Shown here piece by piece: positions 1 to 12,242 of a stretch of DNA of 64,000 nt; the first letter of the stretch is position 1, and each line of letters begins with the position of its first letter. Under the pieces are notes generated by a model that saw nothing but the letters and a program-made list of their open reading frames with translations, was not told where the DNA came from and did no database searches. The stretch is from Malaya genurostris. Lineage: Eukaryota; Arthropoda; Insecta; Diptera; Culicidae. The translations under genes and the position numbers were made by a program. Location of the stretch: the NCBI RefSeq assembly GCF_030247185.1, contig NC_080571.1, positions 81,154,525 through 81,218,524 of the forward strand, in the 5' to 3' direction.

Positions 1-1490
1 ACGAATGATTGCCTTGCATTACTTTCGTCTGACATCCAAATTGCCTTCGATCAAAAGCAACAAATGGCATCTGTATTTTTATACATTAAAGGAGCATTTG
101 ATTCAGTTTCCATTGATATTCTTCCAGACAAGCTCCACCAACATGGACTCCCAGCGGTTATAAATAATTATTTGCACAACCTTTTGTCAGAGAAACGCAT
201 GCATTTTTCACATGGCGATTTGGCAACAATCAGAATTAAGAGAAAAAGAATAAACTAGAATTAACTACATGGGTCTACCGCAGGGCTCATGCCTCAGTCC
301 GCTCCTTTATAATTTTTATGTGAATGACATTGACAGCTGTCTAGTAACCCAATGTACACTACGACAATTGGCGTAGTTTCAGTTACTGGACCCAAAGCTA
401 ATGATCTGCAAAAACCATTGCAAGATACCTTAGTTAACTTGTCCGTTTGGGCTGTTCATCTGGGTATCGAATTCTCTGCTGAGAAAACAGAGCTTTTCAA
501 GAAAGCATGATCCCGCGCAGCTTCAGCTTCATATGATGGGAAGAATGATCCAACAGGGTTTGACTTTCAAATACCTCGGGGTGTGGTTTGATTCCAAATG
601 CACGTGGGGAGGACACATTAGGTATCTGATAACGAAATGCCAACAAAGAGTACATTTTCTTCGAACAATAACAGGATCTTGGTGGGGTGCTCATCCGGAA
701 GATCTAATAAAATTGTATCAGACAACGATACTTTCAGTGATGGAATACGGATACCTACGCTTGATGGAAATCACAAAAATATTTACAAGTAAGTTCAGGC
801 ATATTGACTCTGAGAAAATTTGAAGAGGCTACTGGGTTTGGTATATTCAACAATAATGTTTCGGCTTCATTTAGGCTTCAAAAACCTGCATCTGTTTATA
901 TAACAGAGTTAACAGCAGCTCATTATAGCTTGAGTGTAATCGTCACATTATCTCCAAACCATTATTTTCTATTCACAGATAGTCTGAGTGCAATTGAAAC
1001 CATTCGCTCAAACGCTGCTGGCAAAAATGAACCGTTTTTCTTGGGCAAAATATAACAGTGCCTGAACGTCATATTGAATAATAATTATCAAATCACAATA
1101 GTTTGGGTCCCTGCTCATTGCTCCATTCCAGGCAATGAAAGAGCCGATATTTTAGCCAAACGTGGTGCTATTGAGGGTGAAATTTATGAGAGACCGATTG
1201 CTTTCAACGAATTCTATAGCGCGACTCGCCAAAGAATACTTGTCAGCGGGCAAGCTTCTTGGGATAAAGCTGACCTGGGTCGGTGGATGCTTTCAATTAT
1301 TCCTAGAATATCGACAAAGGCATGGTTCAGGGGACTGGATGTGTGTAGGGACTTCATTCGTGTGATGTCCAGACTCATGTCCAATCACTACACGTTAGAT
1401 GTACATCTCCTGCGAATTGCACTTGCCGAAATGTCGTTTGGACATGCGTGGAGTATCGTGATCAGTGCAGTAAAACTTCATTCAATTCAA
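1..1490 (+). pseudogene. Non-LTR retrotransposon ORF2 remnant: reverse transcriptase plus RNase H
   Basis: Broken ORF2 of an RNase H-bearing non-LTR retrotransposon (I/LOA/Outcast-like group; exact clade uncertain). The 5' end lies outside the window. Reverse transcriptase motif A is at about 64-120 (FLYIKGAFDSV), but the catalytic Asp has become Tyr. Motif B follows at about 268-310 (GLPQGSCLSPLLYN) after a frame change. Motif C (ADD) is lost in a small deletion near 372-380. The thumb region is readable at about 533-745 (KYLGVWFDSKCTWGG). A deletion then joins it to RNase H at about 805-1190, with ELTAAH, FTDSLSA and the loop GNERADILAKRG in two frames. Coding is split over at least four frames with stops at 256, 1053 and 1491. 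The retained motifs make the family call solid; it cannot encode an active enzyme. Confidence 0.85.
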
Positions 1491-2084
1491 TAGAAACTGA
1501 ATGTGGAACACATTGACGATCTCTCTAATGCAATAAACTTCACTCTCTGACACACACAATGTTTGCTGACGGCCCGAACGGGCAGCATTCAGTTCATCAC
1601 TCGCTTCTCTTCAATCGAGGCTCAGTTTAACCACCGTCAGTTGATCTCTTGAAGTTACAAAATATCTCTTTCAATAGTGTGAGAGCGGCCTTCAAATGAG
1701 GTTCATGTAAACATTCGAATTGGTTCAAGATAATAGATGAAAGACAAACCAGATAGCTGAAATATCAATCACAGAAAACACATAAATTAATTGTTTCCTC
1801 CTTCAGTTTTCATTTTTAATACTTTACTCCATTTATAATTCTATTCGTTCGAACTTGCTTACTACCAAGAGCGAAGGCAATGAAGGAGCTACACTACTTG
1901 GCACTCGAAACTGAGCAAGCAAAACTTCAAATGACTAGGTACGATTATTCAACTGACGATGAATTCTGGGAGCTTCACTTGAAAATGGCAGCAAAAGTCA
2001 AATGAATTAGTTGAGATATGCTGACGGTCAGCGGCCATAAATTTCATTTTCATCTTATATTATTCGATTGAAAATGAAATTTTA
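1491..2084. other. Sequence interrupting the retrotransposon, unassigned
   Basis: About 600 bp separate the RNase H part from the ORF2 tail, so this is probably a later insertion. A block at 1620-1645 (ccgtcagttgatctctt) and one at 2006-2030 (ttgagatatgctgacggt) are weakly inverted copies and could be worn terminal repeats. No coding homology was recognised. Confidence 0.35.
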
Positions 2085-2241
2085 CCGCACTGATCGTGAT
2101 GTCAGATCTCAACTAATAAATTCCTTGCCTACCCACGGTAGACTATCCAATGTCCAAGTTCGCGACATTCTTGCTTGTCGTGACCTTCCTTACATGAAAC
2201 TTCTTTATCATTTCATTAAGTCCATTGGAGTTCCAATTTAA
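2085..2241 (+). pseudogene. C-terminal tail of the interrupted retrotransposon ORF2
   Basis: One open frame from about 2085 ends at TAA 2239-2241 and reads like the hydrophobic C-terminal tail of a LINE ORF2 (RLSNVQVRDILACRDLPYMK, ending in SIGVPI). Such tails directly follow the Cys/His segment after RNase H in RNase H-bearing LINEs. With the 1-1490 segment it implies one element split by about 600 bp. That the two belong to the same copy is inference from order and strand. Confidence 0.55.
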
Positions 2242-2639
2242 ATGTTATTTTATGTTAGACCCTTTTCTTTTCCATGAGTTCAAATAATATCCAGCTATAT
2301 TAAATGAATAAAAGTGATGAACTGATACAAACAAACCTGGAATAGTTATAAGATCATGTACAAAACAAATGTATTTCATTTCTTTTAACTTCAATTTTAG
2401 AAATCGATGTTTGTCCGTATATCAGTTGATAAGAAATTATTTCAATTTTTTTATTCAAAAACTTGCCTGATTTTGTAGAAATCACAAATACAACACTTTT
2501 TTTGAAGATTTTTTCATTATTCAACTATAGCCATTTGGAAAAAATGTTGAAAAAAGGTTGGCATTTTTCAAATCATAAAAACACAGTCTAGATCGATTAT
2601 GGAAAGAAAAAAGTAGCATTTTGTGACAAAGTCTTCATG

Positions 2640-3545
2640 TACAAAAAGTCTAATGAAAATCTAAGAGGGTGCTGTCATAGTTTATTTGAGTTAGTGCGAT
2701 ATCCGTAAAATTAGAAGTCCCAGACAGCCTCCACCACCATTCGTTTGAATCAAACTTGATAAAAATCTGTTCAACCGAATGTCTCTGAGAAATGTTAATT
2801 AGTTCTGTTTTGAAATATATGATCATAATTTCCAGTACTTCCAAACCCGGAAACTGGCAGCCGGTATTGCCAAAGTCGGTTCGTTTGACCATTAACTAAT
2901 AAGTTACTCAAAGTTATGTAGTTTTAAGTGCAGTTTAGAAGAGTTTTCAAGTTCTTTGGTTCGTCATATCAAGCAACTGTTTGTGATTTTAAACAATCAC
3001 TTTATGATACCAAAACCAAAACTTGAATCCGAATAAATTTCTATAGCCATCTATAATAATAAATGACCATTTATTGGTATCTATCTTTATATAAATCGAT
3101 AAAAAAGTCTTTGGTTTGGATTATTTGCTCCTATTCCCAGAAGCTGAAATCTAGTTTCGGTTCCGAAGTCGGTTTGTTCGACCATCAACTAAGAGAACCT
3201 TCAAACTGAAACAGCTTTTTGCAAAGTTTCGAGGAGTTTTGACGATGTTTGCATCATCATTTCACACGACGGTGTGAAATTTTTAACATCCATCAGCCTA
3301 TAATACCGGAACCAGATGTCGGATCCGGATAAAATTTGACAGTAACACACGGAACTATGAGACCTTTTATTTGAAACGAAGTCTGTGAAAATAAATCTTA
3401 TTTTCTTTGAGAAGTTGGAGTAAGTTTCGTTTTAGAGTTTTGGATCACTATTATTAATATTTCAGTAATCAGAAATCTGGCCCTGGTGTTTCAGAAATGT
3501 TTTTATTTGGTCATCAAGTAACGAATTCTGCAGAGTAGAGAAATC
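2640..3545 (-). repeat. Dispersed 'cttccggttccgg' repeat, decayed copies
   Basis: Two or three minus-strand copies of the family described at 28290-30580. Hallmarks are 'accggaacc' at about 3304 and the recurring 'gtcggtt(c/t)gtt(t/c)gacca' block at 2872-2891 and 3169-3184. The copies are old and their ends are unclear. Confidence 0.55.
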
Positions 3546-3769
3546 TATTAACCAATTTTTTGTTAACTCACTTCTCTTTACATGGTCTCGTAGGATGAAA
3601 TACTCATAAAATTGTAATTTTACATTAATCACCTAGTTCGAAATCCTAAGTTTTTTCAGTTGAATCTAAGTTTATGAAATTACTGAAAAAATATTCTGCA
3701 TATTTTTCACATAGTTTTTTATCCGCAAGCTTAAAATTAGCAGACCAACATGATCTGCTATTTTTTTAC

Positions 3770-4190
3770 TGTTCGTTCATGATATCCTACACAACACCTC
3801 AACTCACCATAATTTACAGTTTCCAACTTTAACTCACTCTCGAACTACACGTCGTAGTAACAATCTGCTTCGCGTTCGAGTAGTCACAAACATTGGTCAA
3901 AGATGGATTCCTTTTGTTGGTCCAATAAAATATATCGCACTTCCACTTGACATTCAAAGAACATCCAGCCGTGCCTTATTCGAGGCTAGACTGAAGTATC
4001 ATTTTAAGCATAGACTGAGCGAGATATTTAATTAATGTAGTTCCTAATTGTATTAATGTATTCCTTGTTTTACAAACTGTCAACTGTAATTCATTCTTCT
4101 TCATTCTGTATCATTGTGGATCTCTTAAAATACAAACATCTAAGCGTTTCTCATTATATTTATTGTAACAAAAAAAAAATAAATAAATGA
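3770..4190 (+). pseudogene. 3' end of a LINE (ORF2 C-terminus, 3'UTR and A-rich tail)
   Basis: An open frame of about 87 codons runs to TAA at 4033-4035 (NLLRVRVVTNIGQRWIPFVG, then LFEARLKYHF). This is the usual C-terminal pattern of Jockey/CR1-type ORF2 proteins: a basic stretch, then a short 'all residues after the last domain' tail. A 150-bp AT-rich 3'UTR follows and the copy ends in an A-rich tail at about 4172-4190 (aaaaaaaaaataaataaat). The reverse transcriptase itself is missing, so this is a 5'-truncated copy, the normal product of incomplete target-primed reverse transcription. Clade assignment is tentative. Confidence 0.6.
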
Positions 4191-5457
4191 ACATTTACCA
4201 AGTGAATGTTGACTGCGGCTTATTTGCCGTTATGAAAAAAACACGACACTTAGATGCGAATGTTAATCACTCAAAATAACAATAACATTATCCGAATATA
4301 AAGTAATAGCCAACTAATATCATCGTAATAGTTCATTTTAATATCATTGCTTAAGTAGGTATCATTTTATGTTTGAAATAGCAAAATAATGCTTCGATTT
4401 GGTATAATAGCCCGTTTTGCTATTATTCCGCAATTGCGAAATAATATAATTTAAGTAAGTATAAGACCGACGTGTTTAGTAAATTGCTATAAAATTTTGA
4501 TAACTTCCAGAGAAGTTTTAGAAATTTCTAGCAAACTGGGTAAAATTCCAGAAAAACGGGAATTTTGTGTTATATTCATTAAAATTTTAGATTATAAAAT
4601 GTACAAACTTAGTAAAACAGCTACCCATCGTTTCATTTCATTGTATCATTTATTCGATACGCATCAACAAAAGAAAAATATTTTTCGAAACCGTCATGTT
4701 TCTGCAAAGATAACTCAAATCTATTTTATGTTTAGTCACTATATTCTACATTTCAATGTTGCTGTGCTATTGTTTTGGTATTGTAAATACCTAAATTAGA
4801 GATTACTTTGCTCATGCGGGTGACAATTTTAAGTGTTCTGTTTAGTTATTTTAACTCTTAATTCAACACCACGAATATCACTGTTCAAGCGAGAATCAAA
4901 ACACATTCATGACAGAAAATTTGTTTATCCTGACAAAGTAAATGTCCGTGTCCCGTCAGCGGAAACCACTGCTGGATCCTGGTGTAAGTGTGATAGCGGA
5001 AAAATAATTAATTTTCATGTTTGCTGGTTGCTTTTCACGTGCAATTTAATTCAATGGCGTAGAAATGACTCACCAGGTAGGGTGAGTTGCAGTTGCTATG
5101 AAAGAACTAAATGGATATAAAACTGAAGTGATTATCCGGTATCATGTAACTTGAATTCTCTTTTTACGTTTCTCTTTTTTGCGTCGCATCATCCAATTTA
5201 TTTTGAATTGTCCGTGCTTTCACCGAAAAATCAAATTAATTCGATTTGATTCTTTCGCTGGCAATGTGGTTCATGAAATTTTCCGAATCGCAATCCAACG
5301 TGAATCAATCAAATACCAGTTGATAATTTCATGAGTAATCTCAAACCAGTAGTGTTTTTTTGTCTACAGCTACAGACCAACTACTTGAACGGATTGTTAA
5401 CGATGTTAACTACTAACAACAAGTTATAGCCGATTTTAGTTTTCATTCAGAAGAAAT
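4191..5457. other. No recognisable feature
   Basis: AT-rich sequence. Two open stretches (4497-4799 and 4833-5120) have no recognisable domain and show no coding bias, so they are not called as genes. Confidence 0.5.
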
Positions 5458-5501
5458 GTTCGGGAATGTGTAGAATAACTTGTTGAAATTGCACAATTCA
5501 A
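5458..5501 (+). repeat. 44-bp direct repeat, left copy
   Basis: Starts gttcgggaatgtgtagaata and matches 9527-9570 with one mismatch. The right copy directly follows a LINE A-rich tail, so the pair may be a long target-site duplication around 5502-9526. Confidence 0.75.
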
Positions 5502-5515
5502 TCAAAATCCCCACC

Positions 5516-5630
5516 CTTTCGGCGAAGTGACCCATTCGGCGAAATGTCATTCGGCGAAATAACCCTTTCGGCGAAATGGCTTTCGGCGAAACGGCTTTCG
5601 GCGAAATGGCTCTCGGCGAAATGACCCTGA
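5516..5630 (+). repeat. Minisatellite of 'ttcggcgaaatggc' units
   Basis: Seven copies of a 15-17-bp unit built on (t/c)tcggcgaa, near 5518, 5535, 5550, 5567, 5582, 5597 and 5612. Spacers vary (atggc, acggc, atgaccc). I associate similar 'ttcggcgaa' arrays with dipteran genomes; that is from general knowledge, not a search. Confidence 0.85.
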
Positions 5631-7439
5631 TCCATTGACGATAATGAAAGCCGGGGAAAATATTTTTTTTTTTTTGGTAATAAAAAATTATACGATTATA
5701 ATTGAATAGGTCTCAATTTCAATTTTGTGTGATTTCACACCAGGCTCATCGGAAAAACCAATCTTTCGTAGACTTTACGTAAAACAATAACCGGTGCCGC
5801 TTGTCATGAAACAGAAATCTCTATTTCAGAAGTTCGCAAAAAAAATTTGGTTGTGAATATTATAATTGATACTTCTTGAATGCACTTGACGTTGATTTCT
5901 TAGTAATTTAGGGTTAAAACTTTCCCAAATACTAATGTTAGGATTTAAATTAGAGCTTCGGATTTGAATTGAAATCTATTGATGAATGAGTTGGAAAATT
6001 GCCTTCCTAATATCATCGTGATCAATCGTGTCTCGTACACAAGCTTATAATTTTTTTTTTTCGATTTATGCAAGGCCACAGCGATTGCCTTGAAAATCCC
6101 AATAAAAACAATACTATCCCATTGATCGATTCTAGACTGCTTCGGGGCATTCGTGCTAGCTTAGATCAATTGTCGGACACTCATTTTGTTCTCCAGGTTT
6201 CATCAACCAAAAGTTCACCCTATGTTGCATCAGCATGGCCTAATACGTTTACGAAGTGTGCTTGCGTTCATGTTTTTGGTCCAAAATCACCATCCGCGGC
6301 ATTGCCGAAAATACAGCGTGTTTTGTGTCATGTGGATATTTTCCGTTTTGCCTCTCAGCAAACGATTGTTTTAAGAAGGAACGGAAATTATTCATTTCTT
6401 CTACTTATGAATGACTTCGCCGTTTTTACACTCAATATATTGTGCAAAATAGCTCGAAGACCTAGCAATGAAATAGCCGATATAGTTTGGGGCGCAACAT
6501 TCCAATCTCAATTTGAATTAAATATAACTTCATCCATAATCTTGATATAAAACCTTCAGCACAAAAGAGTTGCATACCAGTTATATTTTGAGCGATTCCA
6601 TACGACATCGAAAGTCGATTTTTTCTTGTTTTATTTCTTGTTTTGGCTCAAATTTTGCATATGCATTCCCTATGATCAAAAGAGACAAATTGCATCATAA
6701 GTTTGCCAATTCAACTCTAGCCTTACTTTTAAGAAGATACTAAGAAAAAAACCCAATTAAATAACATATATCCCAGAAACGGTGGGTTCGATCGATTTGG
6801 TGTCTTCTGCAATGTTTTGGATAATTATAAGTACTACGCAAAAGAATTTTTTACTGTTGAAAAATGTATCAAGTTCTTTTTAAAAATAACACTTAATGTT
6901 GTAGCTGAAGTCCAAAATAAACTACTGTCAAATTTTTAGAATGGAGAAATGATATTTTAAACAGTTACATATTTTTAAAACAATGTAATTTTTTGACAAA
7001 CATTAAAATTTGTTTGTATATCTTTTTCGAACAAATTTTAGGAAATTTGGCTATATGCTACTATTTTCAAGATACATCAGTTTTGAAAAAATATCAGGAA
7101 CTTTTTATTTTTGTAACAATTTTTAAATTGTTATTTGAGTTTAATAAAAAAAATGTGATTAATCCACCTAGCAGTGAGATGATACCATTTTTTTATCAAT
7201 CAGCATGTGTTTTTCGCGTGAATATTCTTCGTTGTGTTTAGTTTTCATGAAATTATTTTAATAGCCGCCGTTTTAAATTAATTGTAATTAAAATTTTGGA
7301 ACTGCAACACGAATCGAAGATAGAAATTGTATGAGCCTTTAAATGATTCGTTTCAATCTAAACGTGTGACAATCGATTAAGCATTCGATGAATTGTAAAA
7401 GTAGGTTCCTCTTTAAAGTTTCTGTCATTATTTATGGTA
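5631..7439. other. No confidently recognised feature; one unassigned 160-codon open frame
   Basis: An open frame at 6068-6550 (+) encodes a 160-residue conceptual protein without a domain, signal peptide or membrane segment that I recognise. A fragment of the dispersed-repeat boundary ('aatccacctag') is at about 7161. The rest is AT-rich. The open frame may be chance. Confidence 0.4.
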
Positions 7440-8560
7440 CTTCCAGAAACGGTATTCAGAGACCAGCATAACACAAAAGTAGTATGACGAATAAATTGAA
7501 ATAGTTCTGAGCCCAACTTTGAAGATTTTTAGTATCGTCGTCTTCTATGACGGTTTGAATTTTAAAAAACTCTTAATCCTGTAATTTCAAATTTGGAAGT
7601 CGGAACCTTATCAAATTCACCAATTTTGTATGGGAACATAAATTTATTTTAATTTGCATTGTTGTGTATTAAATTCGTTTTGGCCTTCTTTTAGTTTCTC
7701 TATTCCCAATAATTTCCGAAACGGAACTCGGAAATCGAAAGTCAGTTAAGGGGCGGGTAGGGTCTAACACTTTTGATTTTTTGGATCCAAATGAAATTCA
7801 GAAACCTTATATGGGAGCATAGGACTGTTCACATGAGTGTAAGTTTGTAGAAATCAGTTCAGCGATCTACGAGAAAAATTATTGAAATTAATTTTTACAC
7901 ACAAATTTGCTTCTCTTGACGAACTTCTTCGAATGGTATGAGGGTGTAAGAAGTTGTGTTCTTCCAGCAATTATTGTGGCAAGCAGTATAAATCAATATA
8001 AATATGAGATTGTTTTGAATTTGGAACTACTGGAACGATTATGTTGCCAAAAATGAACCGTGCTACAATCGAAACGTCATGAAAAAGGGTGTTGTACATA
8101 GTATTCAAGGTACCAAAAAAAATTGCATATAACAGTATTGAAAATTGTGTTTCCCTTTGCTCCGAAACATCGCTTTATCATCAAGCACGTTAAGCTCCTA
8201 CTACTGGAATGAGGCGAAACGTCGCTTACACAAAAATATCGATATCTCCGTTAAAATGGAAGGGTTTTACCAATCTATGGCTTGTTGGATAGCTAAGTCT
8301 AAGAACATATTCTGTTTTCAAGGTCAATTGTGACAGATATTGTCAAAAAACTGAAAATTTGGACATAAAATCTCCGATCTCAAAACCATTCAATAGCGTT
8401 GCGACTAGTTTGATCAAAATCGGTCCAGCCAACTCTGAAATCTCGACCTCTTTATTGACAACACACATACAGACACGCACGGACATTTGCTCAGTTCGTT
8501 GAGCTGAATCGATTGCTATATGACACTCGGCCCTCGGAAAAGTTTTCGGAAGTTCGGGCG
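7440..8560. repeat. Dispersed repeat cluster with a nested 340-bp repeat
   Basis: Contains minus-strand pieces of the 'cttccggttccgg' family (about 7440-7950) and a fragment ending in 'gacactcggccctcgg' at 8522-8537. Between them, about 7960-8300 (gttgccaaaaatgaaccgtg near 8042; cttgttggatagct near 8281) recurs in reverse complement at about 26110-26480. Confidence 0.65.
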
Positions 8561-8804
8561 AATTCTATAAATATTTTTTTATGTTTATAAGAAAAAGTAA
8601 AAACGCATTTTTACCCGAAAAAAATTTATAACTTTTGAACAAGATAGAAAATGAACTCTTCCTTCTAATGAGATTTACATTTTCGTGAAATGGTATAGCA
8701 AATATATGTCTTCTAAAGCTGTTTATTATCTCGTGATACTTCTCCATAATACATCTAATAGAATTAATTTAAATAGTTTGTAATATTTCAGAACGAAATC
8801 AATC

Positions 8805-9526
8805 TATTCCTCATTTGGGACTGTAAAAGTCTACTCCAACTCAATGTAAAATAAGTAACTCAATAACTTTCAGTAAGAAAAACGAAACCCCATCTGTAGA
8901 CATATATTTAGGAAATCAAATAGTAGAGAAATGTAGAATTGTGCGAGATTTAGGTGTACATTACACACGGAACATTACAATACCATAATCAATGAAGCAA
9001 AAAATATTTTGGGCTTCATTAAACGCTTTAGTCATAACTTCCAAGACCCATATACAATAAAATTGCTATATAGTACATATGTCAGGCCTATTTTTGAATA
9101 TTGCAGCCTAGCATGGAATCCCTAAAATATTATTCACGAAGAACGCATTGAATCAATCCAGAATCAATTTCTTTTATATGCACTTGGTAAATTAAACTGG
9201 ACAGCATTTTCTCTGCACTCATATGAAGCACGCTGCAATATCCAAACTCTTCAAGAACGTCGTAATCTTCCGACATTATTTCTCAACGCGTATAATCATC
9301 TTCACTACAATCGCAATTACATTTGATGTGCCTGGTCGTCAATTACGGACACGGAAATTTTTTTTAGAAAGACACTATAGAATAAATTGTAATCATCTTG
9401 ACCTAACTATGCCAAAAAATCAAATTAAAACCCAACTTTATCGTAGAAATAGCGCGTAGTATAAGTAAACATTGTAATTTTTTTCTATGTAGCCTGCATT
9501 TGCTTGACGAAACAAATAAATAAAAA
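8805..9526 (+). pseudogene. Jockey-like LINE, 3' part of ORF2 with A-rich tail
   Basis: A frame-interrupted coding segment reads as the thumb and C-terminal part of a Jockey/CR1-type ORF2. Pieces include NILGFIKRFSHNFQDPYTIK at about 9009-9070 and YVRPIFEYCSLAWNP at about 9078-9125, then ESIQNQFLLYALGKL. A stop replaces the residue after WNP. The coding part ends near 9459 and the element ends in 'aaacaaataaataaaaa' at 9510-9526. No reverse transcriptase catalytic motif remains. The first base after the tail begins the 44-bp direct repeat also found at 5458, so the original insertion may have started near 5502, with later insertions in between. Confidence 0.7.
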
Positions 9527-9570
9527 GTTCGGGAATGTGTAGAATAACTTGTTGAAACTGCACAATTCAA
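9527..9570 (+). repeat. 44-bp direct repeat, right copy
   Basis: Matches 5458-5501 with one difference (gaaactg versus gaaattg) and begins right after the LINE tail. Confidence 0.75.
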
Positions 9571-11876
9571 CATCATTTTTTATTTCCAAACCAGAAAAGG
9601 TCTCTCCAGGAAAAGAAGTTTTTTGAAGGACCGATGGGTCAAGTGTAAGAAGGAGATTATAATGATGAATAAAAAAATTTTCACTGCAAAAAATTGACTT
9701 TTTCTTCATTAGGTCCGGGACTTCTTGTTCCATGTATTAATAAGGCATACTGCCCTAGCTCTAAGATGCCGAGGACATTTCTTAACAGTACTTAAGACTA
9801 GGATAATTTCCTGAATTATGTTTTTTTCTGTCGTTCGTTTCCGTATAGTTGCGAATGCAAAATTTGTAACAATTAGTCACACTACTACGATCGTTGGTGT
9901 TACCAGGTTCGTCAGTCGTTGGTAAAATTCCACCGCTTGTGTAACATCGCACTCGACGTAAAATTAGAAAACCATTTAATCATTCCGAACGTACTGTTCT
10001 CGAAGCGAAATACCAGAACCTTACAGATGCACTCCCCAGTCAACTTGTCATTTATTTCATGAGCTCTACATGTGCACGGTCTCCACCATATTCAAAGGCT
10101 GCGTTCAGAAGCTATTATCCTCTTTCGTACCGAAGAAGTATGGCGTGATGTTTATGCCAAAACACTTCTTATGAATAATAGAAGACATCATCGGGTCTGT
10201 GTGCCGAGTATGCTCTTGCCGAACAATAACTACAATTTCCACAATAACTCACCTCTTTTGCTCTTTCTGAAAGCAGCTCTTCCCTTGCAGGCTGACGGAG
10301 CAAAGGTAGGCGGGTACAGCTGAATAAATGGTTAATGTTTCGCCATAGCGCAAAAAGGATTCCTCGGCATTTAGCAGCTTTCTTCGGCTGTAGTTATGCA
10401 TCTTCGAACAATACTCTACGAATGCTCTCCAGTGTTCCCCATGGCCACCGGATAAGGTCACGGAAACTGGAGGCTCCCCTAACAGTAAGTCTCTCCCTAT
10501 TCTGAATGTGTTTGTCCTTATGTGGTTTTTGTTTCTGAATGCCATTAGATATGTGGAATGCAATTCTGTTACCAACCCTTCCGTTCCATGCATATTTGAA
10601 AACGAACAGACGAGATCATAGTCAGAGAGGTTCGAAAGTTTGCCGGCATAATCCAGACATCACCCGCATCACCCTTCACCGACCGAAAGGCTTGAATTGG
10701 AATATTTGATATTTTTGTCTAAATATTTTATGCTTGTATCACACACTCACACACCGTATGCAGTAGACACACCGAGAAGCATTGGAACTAGAGCAAATTT
10801 ACAAAGAACAATTTCTGACTTAACGAGCGAAGATTTTCCGCTTGTCTTCGATATGAAACATCAAATGAAAATATCGAAAGATAAACACATCGTATTGGGT
10901 TGCAGAGGGCTGGAAGTGGGAGTACAAAGATCAGACCGTAAAGCTTTTTGGAGATAAATTCTATGACATCTCTTACCCCAACACGGTAGCAAATTTATCA
11001 CTTCTATGGGTGAGGAAAAGAATGATATTCCTTAAGTAAACCAATTCTAATAGTCACACCAGTTAGGTTTTTGGAATTTTGTTATCCCCAGTCCAAACTA
11101 ATTGAATGCCTTTAATAAACCAAAAAAAAACCTGTTCTTATCAAACCGGAACACGCGCCCAGATTAAGTTCATTTGAAACTTAGGCGACAATAAGATTTT
11201 TTCTTTGAATATAAGTTTGTGATAATCGGTTTTACCATATCGGATAAGTCTACCTGAGTTCAATTCAAGAATTTTAACTTCTATTTCCGGTTCATTTGGA
11301 ATCTAATGCCTCTCCGGTCCTCGTTTCAAAAGTCGGATTTCACAATGGTATTTTTTTTAACTTTTTGTCATATTGTCAGCTAACCCAACTAACCATATGC
11401 ATTATATCATTGCACATATACAACTTCAGTATAACATCGTTAATTTAGAAGCACATTAAATAACATGCTTTAAAGCATCACGTATTAAATTTGCATTCAA
11501 AATATAATGAAGCATTATATTACAACAGCTTTTTGTCATGCTATATATTGGCATTTAATACTATATTTTATTGCAATCAAACATTATCGATAACAGTGCA
11601 TAGAAATTGAATTGCTACATTAAATCAATGCATTAGTGTTGAAAAACTACAAGGATTAGCCCCATGGGGTTGTTCGAGCCATTGGTGTGGAACAAGGCAA
11701 CCAAAATTTCTAATAATCGACATTTTCAATTAATCGTCACACTTTTGAATCCGCAAATGCACGAGAGTCTGCTTAGTCTTTATTATGAACCAACACCGAA
11801 CACGCGAACCCAGAATATAGACTATATTTGTCATGATTTGTATTTGTTTTTTAGCCGATGAAATTACATCAATAGC
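9571..11876. other. Mostly unassigned sequence; one minus-strand open frame of about 135 codons
   Basis: The frame on the minus strand from about 10658 down to 10249 is open for about 135 codons with a mixed, protein-like composition (GEPPVSVTLSGGHGEHWRAF, then EYCSKMHNYSRRKLL). I recognise no family and no splice signals fix its ends. It could be a host exon, a transposon gene or chance. An AT-rich stretch at 11390-11640 has many 'gcatta' and 'aatgc' inverted words. Confidence 0.3.
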
Positions 11877-12067
11877 AAAAAAGCCTTGGTATTACATTCC
11901 TGTAGTGGAATTTGACCTTCTATTTCAACAGACTTCGCAGCCGATTCAGAGTGTACAGAACCAGTGCATGGCTGGTGCTACGATTCTAATGACACTACGA
12001 ATCCTTCCACCAGGTCGGGGTTCGAACATACGACAACTGGTTTGTAAGACCAGCGCTATATGCATTG
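11877..12067 (-). repeat. tRNA-derived SINE (Feilai-type; name tentative)
   Basis: On the minus strand it starts with a tRNA-like head. An A-box-like segment lies near 12055, and a perfect pol III B box core (gttcgaac on either strand) is at 12020-12027. A tRNA-unrelated body follows, with the phrase 'ggtcaaattccac' near 11905-11917. Two decayed relatives lie at 43020-43165 and 44510-44620. Mosquito SINEs of this kind depend on LINE machinery; the Feilai name is from memory. Confidence 0.7.
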
Positions 12068-12242
12068 AACAATATTTCTTCAAAACTATTCACTGAATCA
12101 GAACTCAACCAAATGTTATTAAAAGTTGAAGGATCCTTTATATACGAAAACCATTCGTTATAAATGGTGTTTTTTTTGTATCTTTTTAGCAACACTGTTT
12201 TTGACGGATCACGCATGAATCGAATCAAGTGTCATTGTCAAG

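Noticed and set aside
6068..6550. 160-codon ORF as a real gene
   Set aside because: No domain, no splice or promoter context, and an unremarkable start. Reported only as an unassigned frame.
8195..8240. Another hammerhead at 'gaggcgaaacgtcgc'
   Set aside because: It has gaaac but no CUGANGA upstream, and no stem III partner with an UH site.
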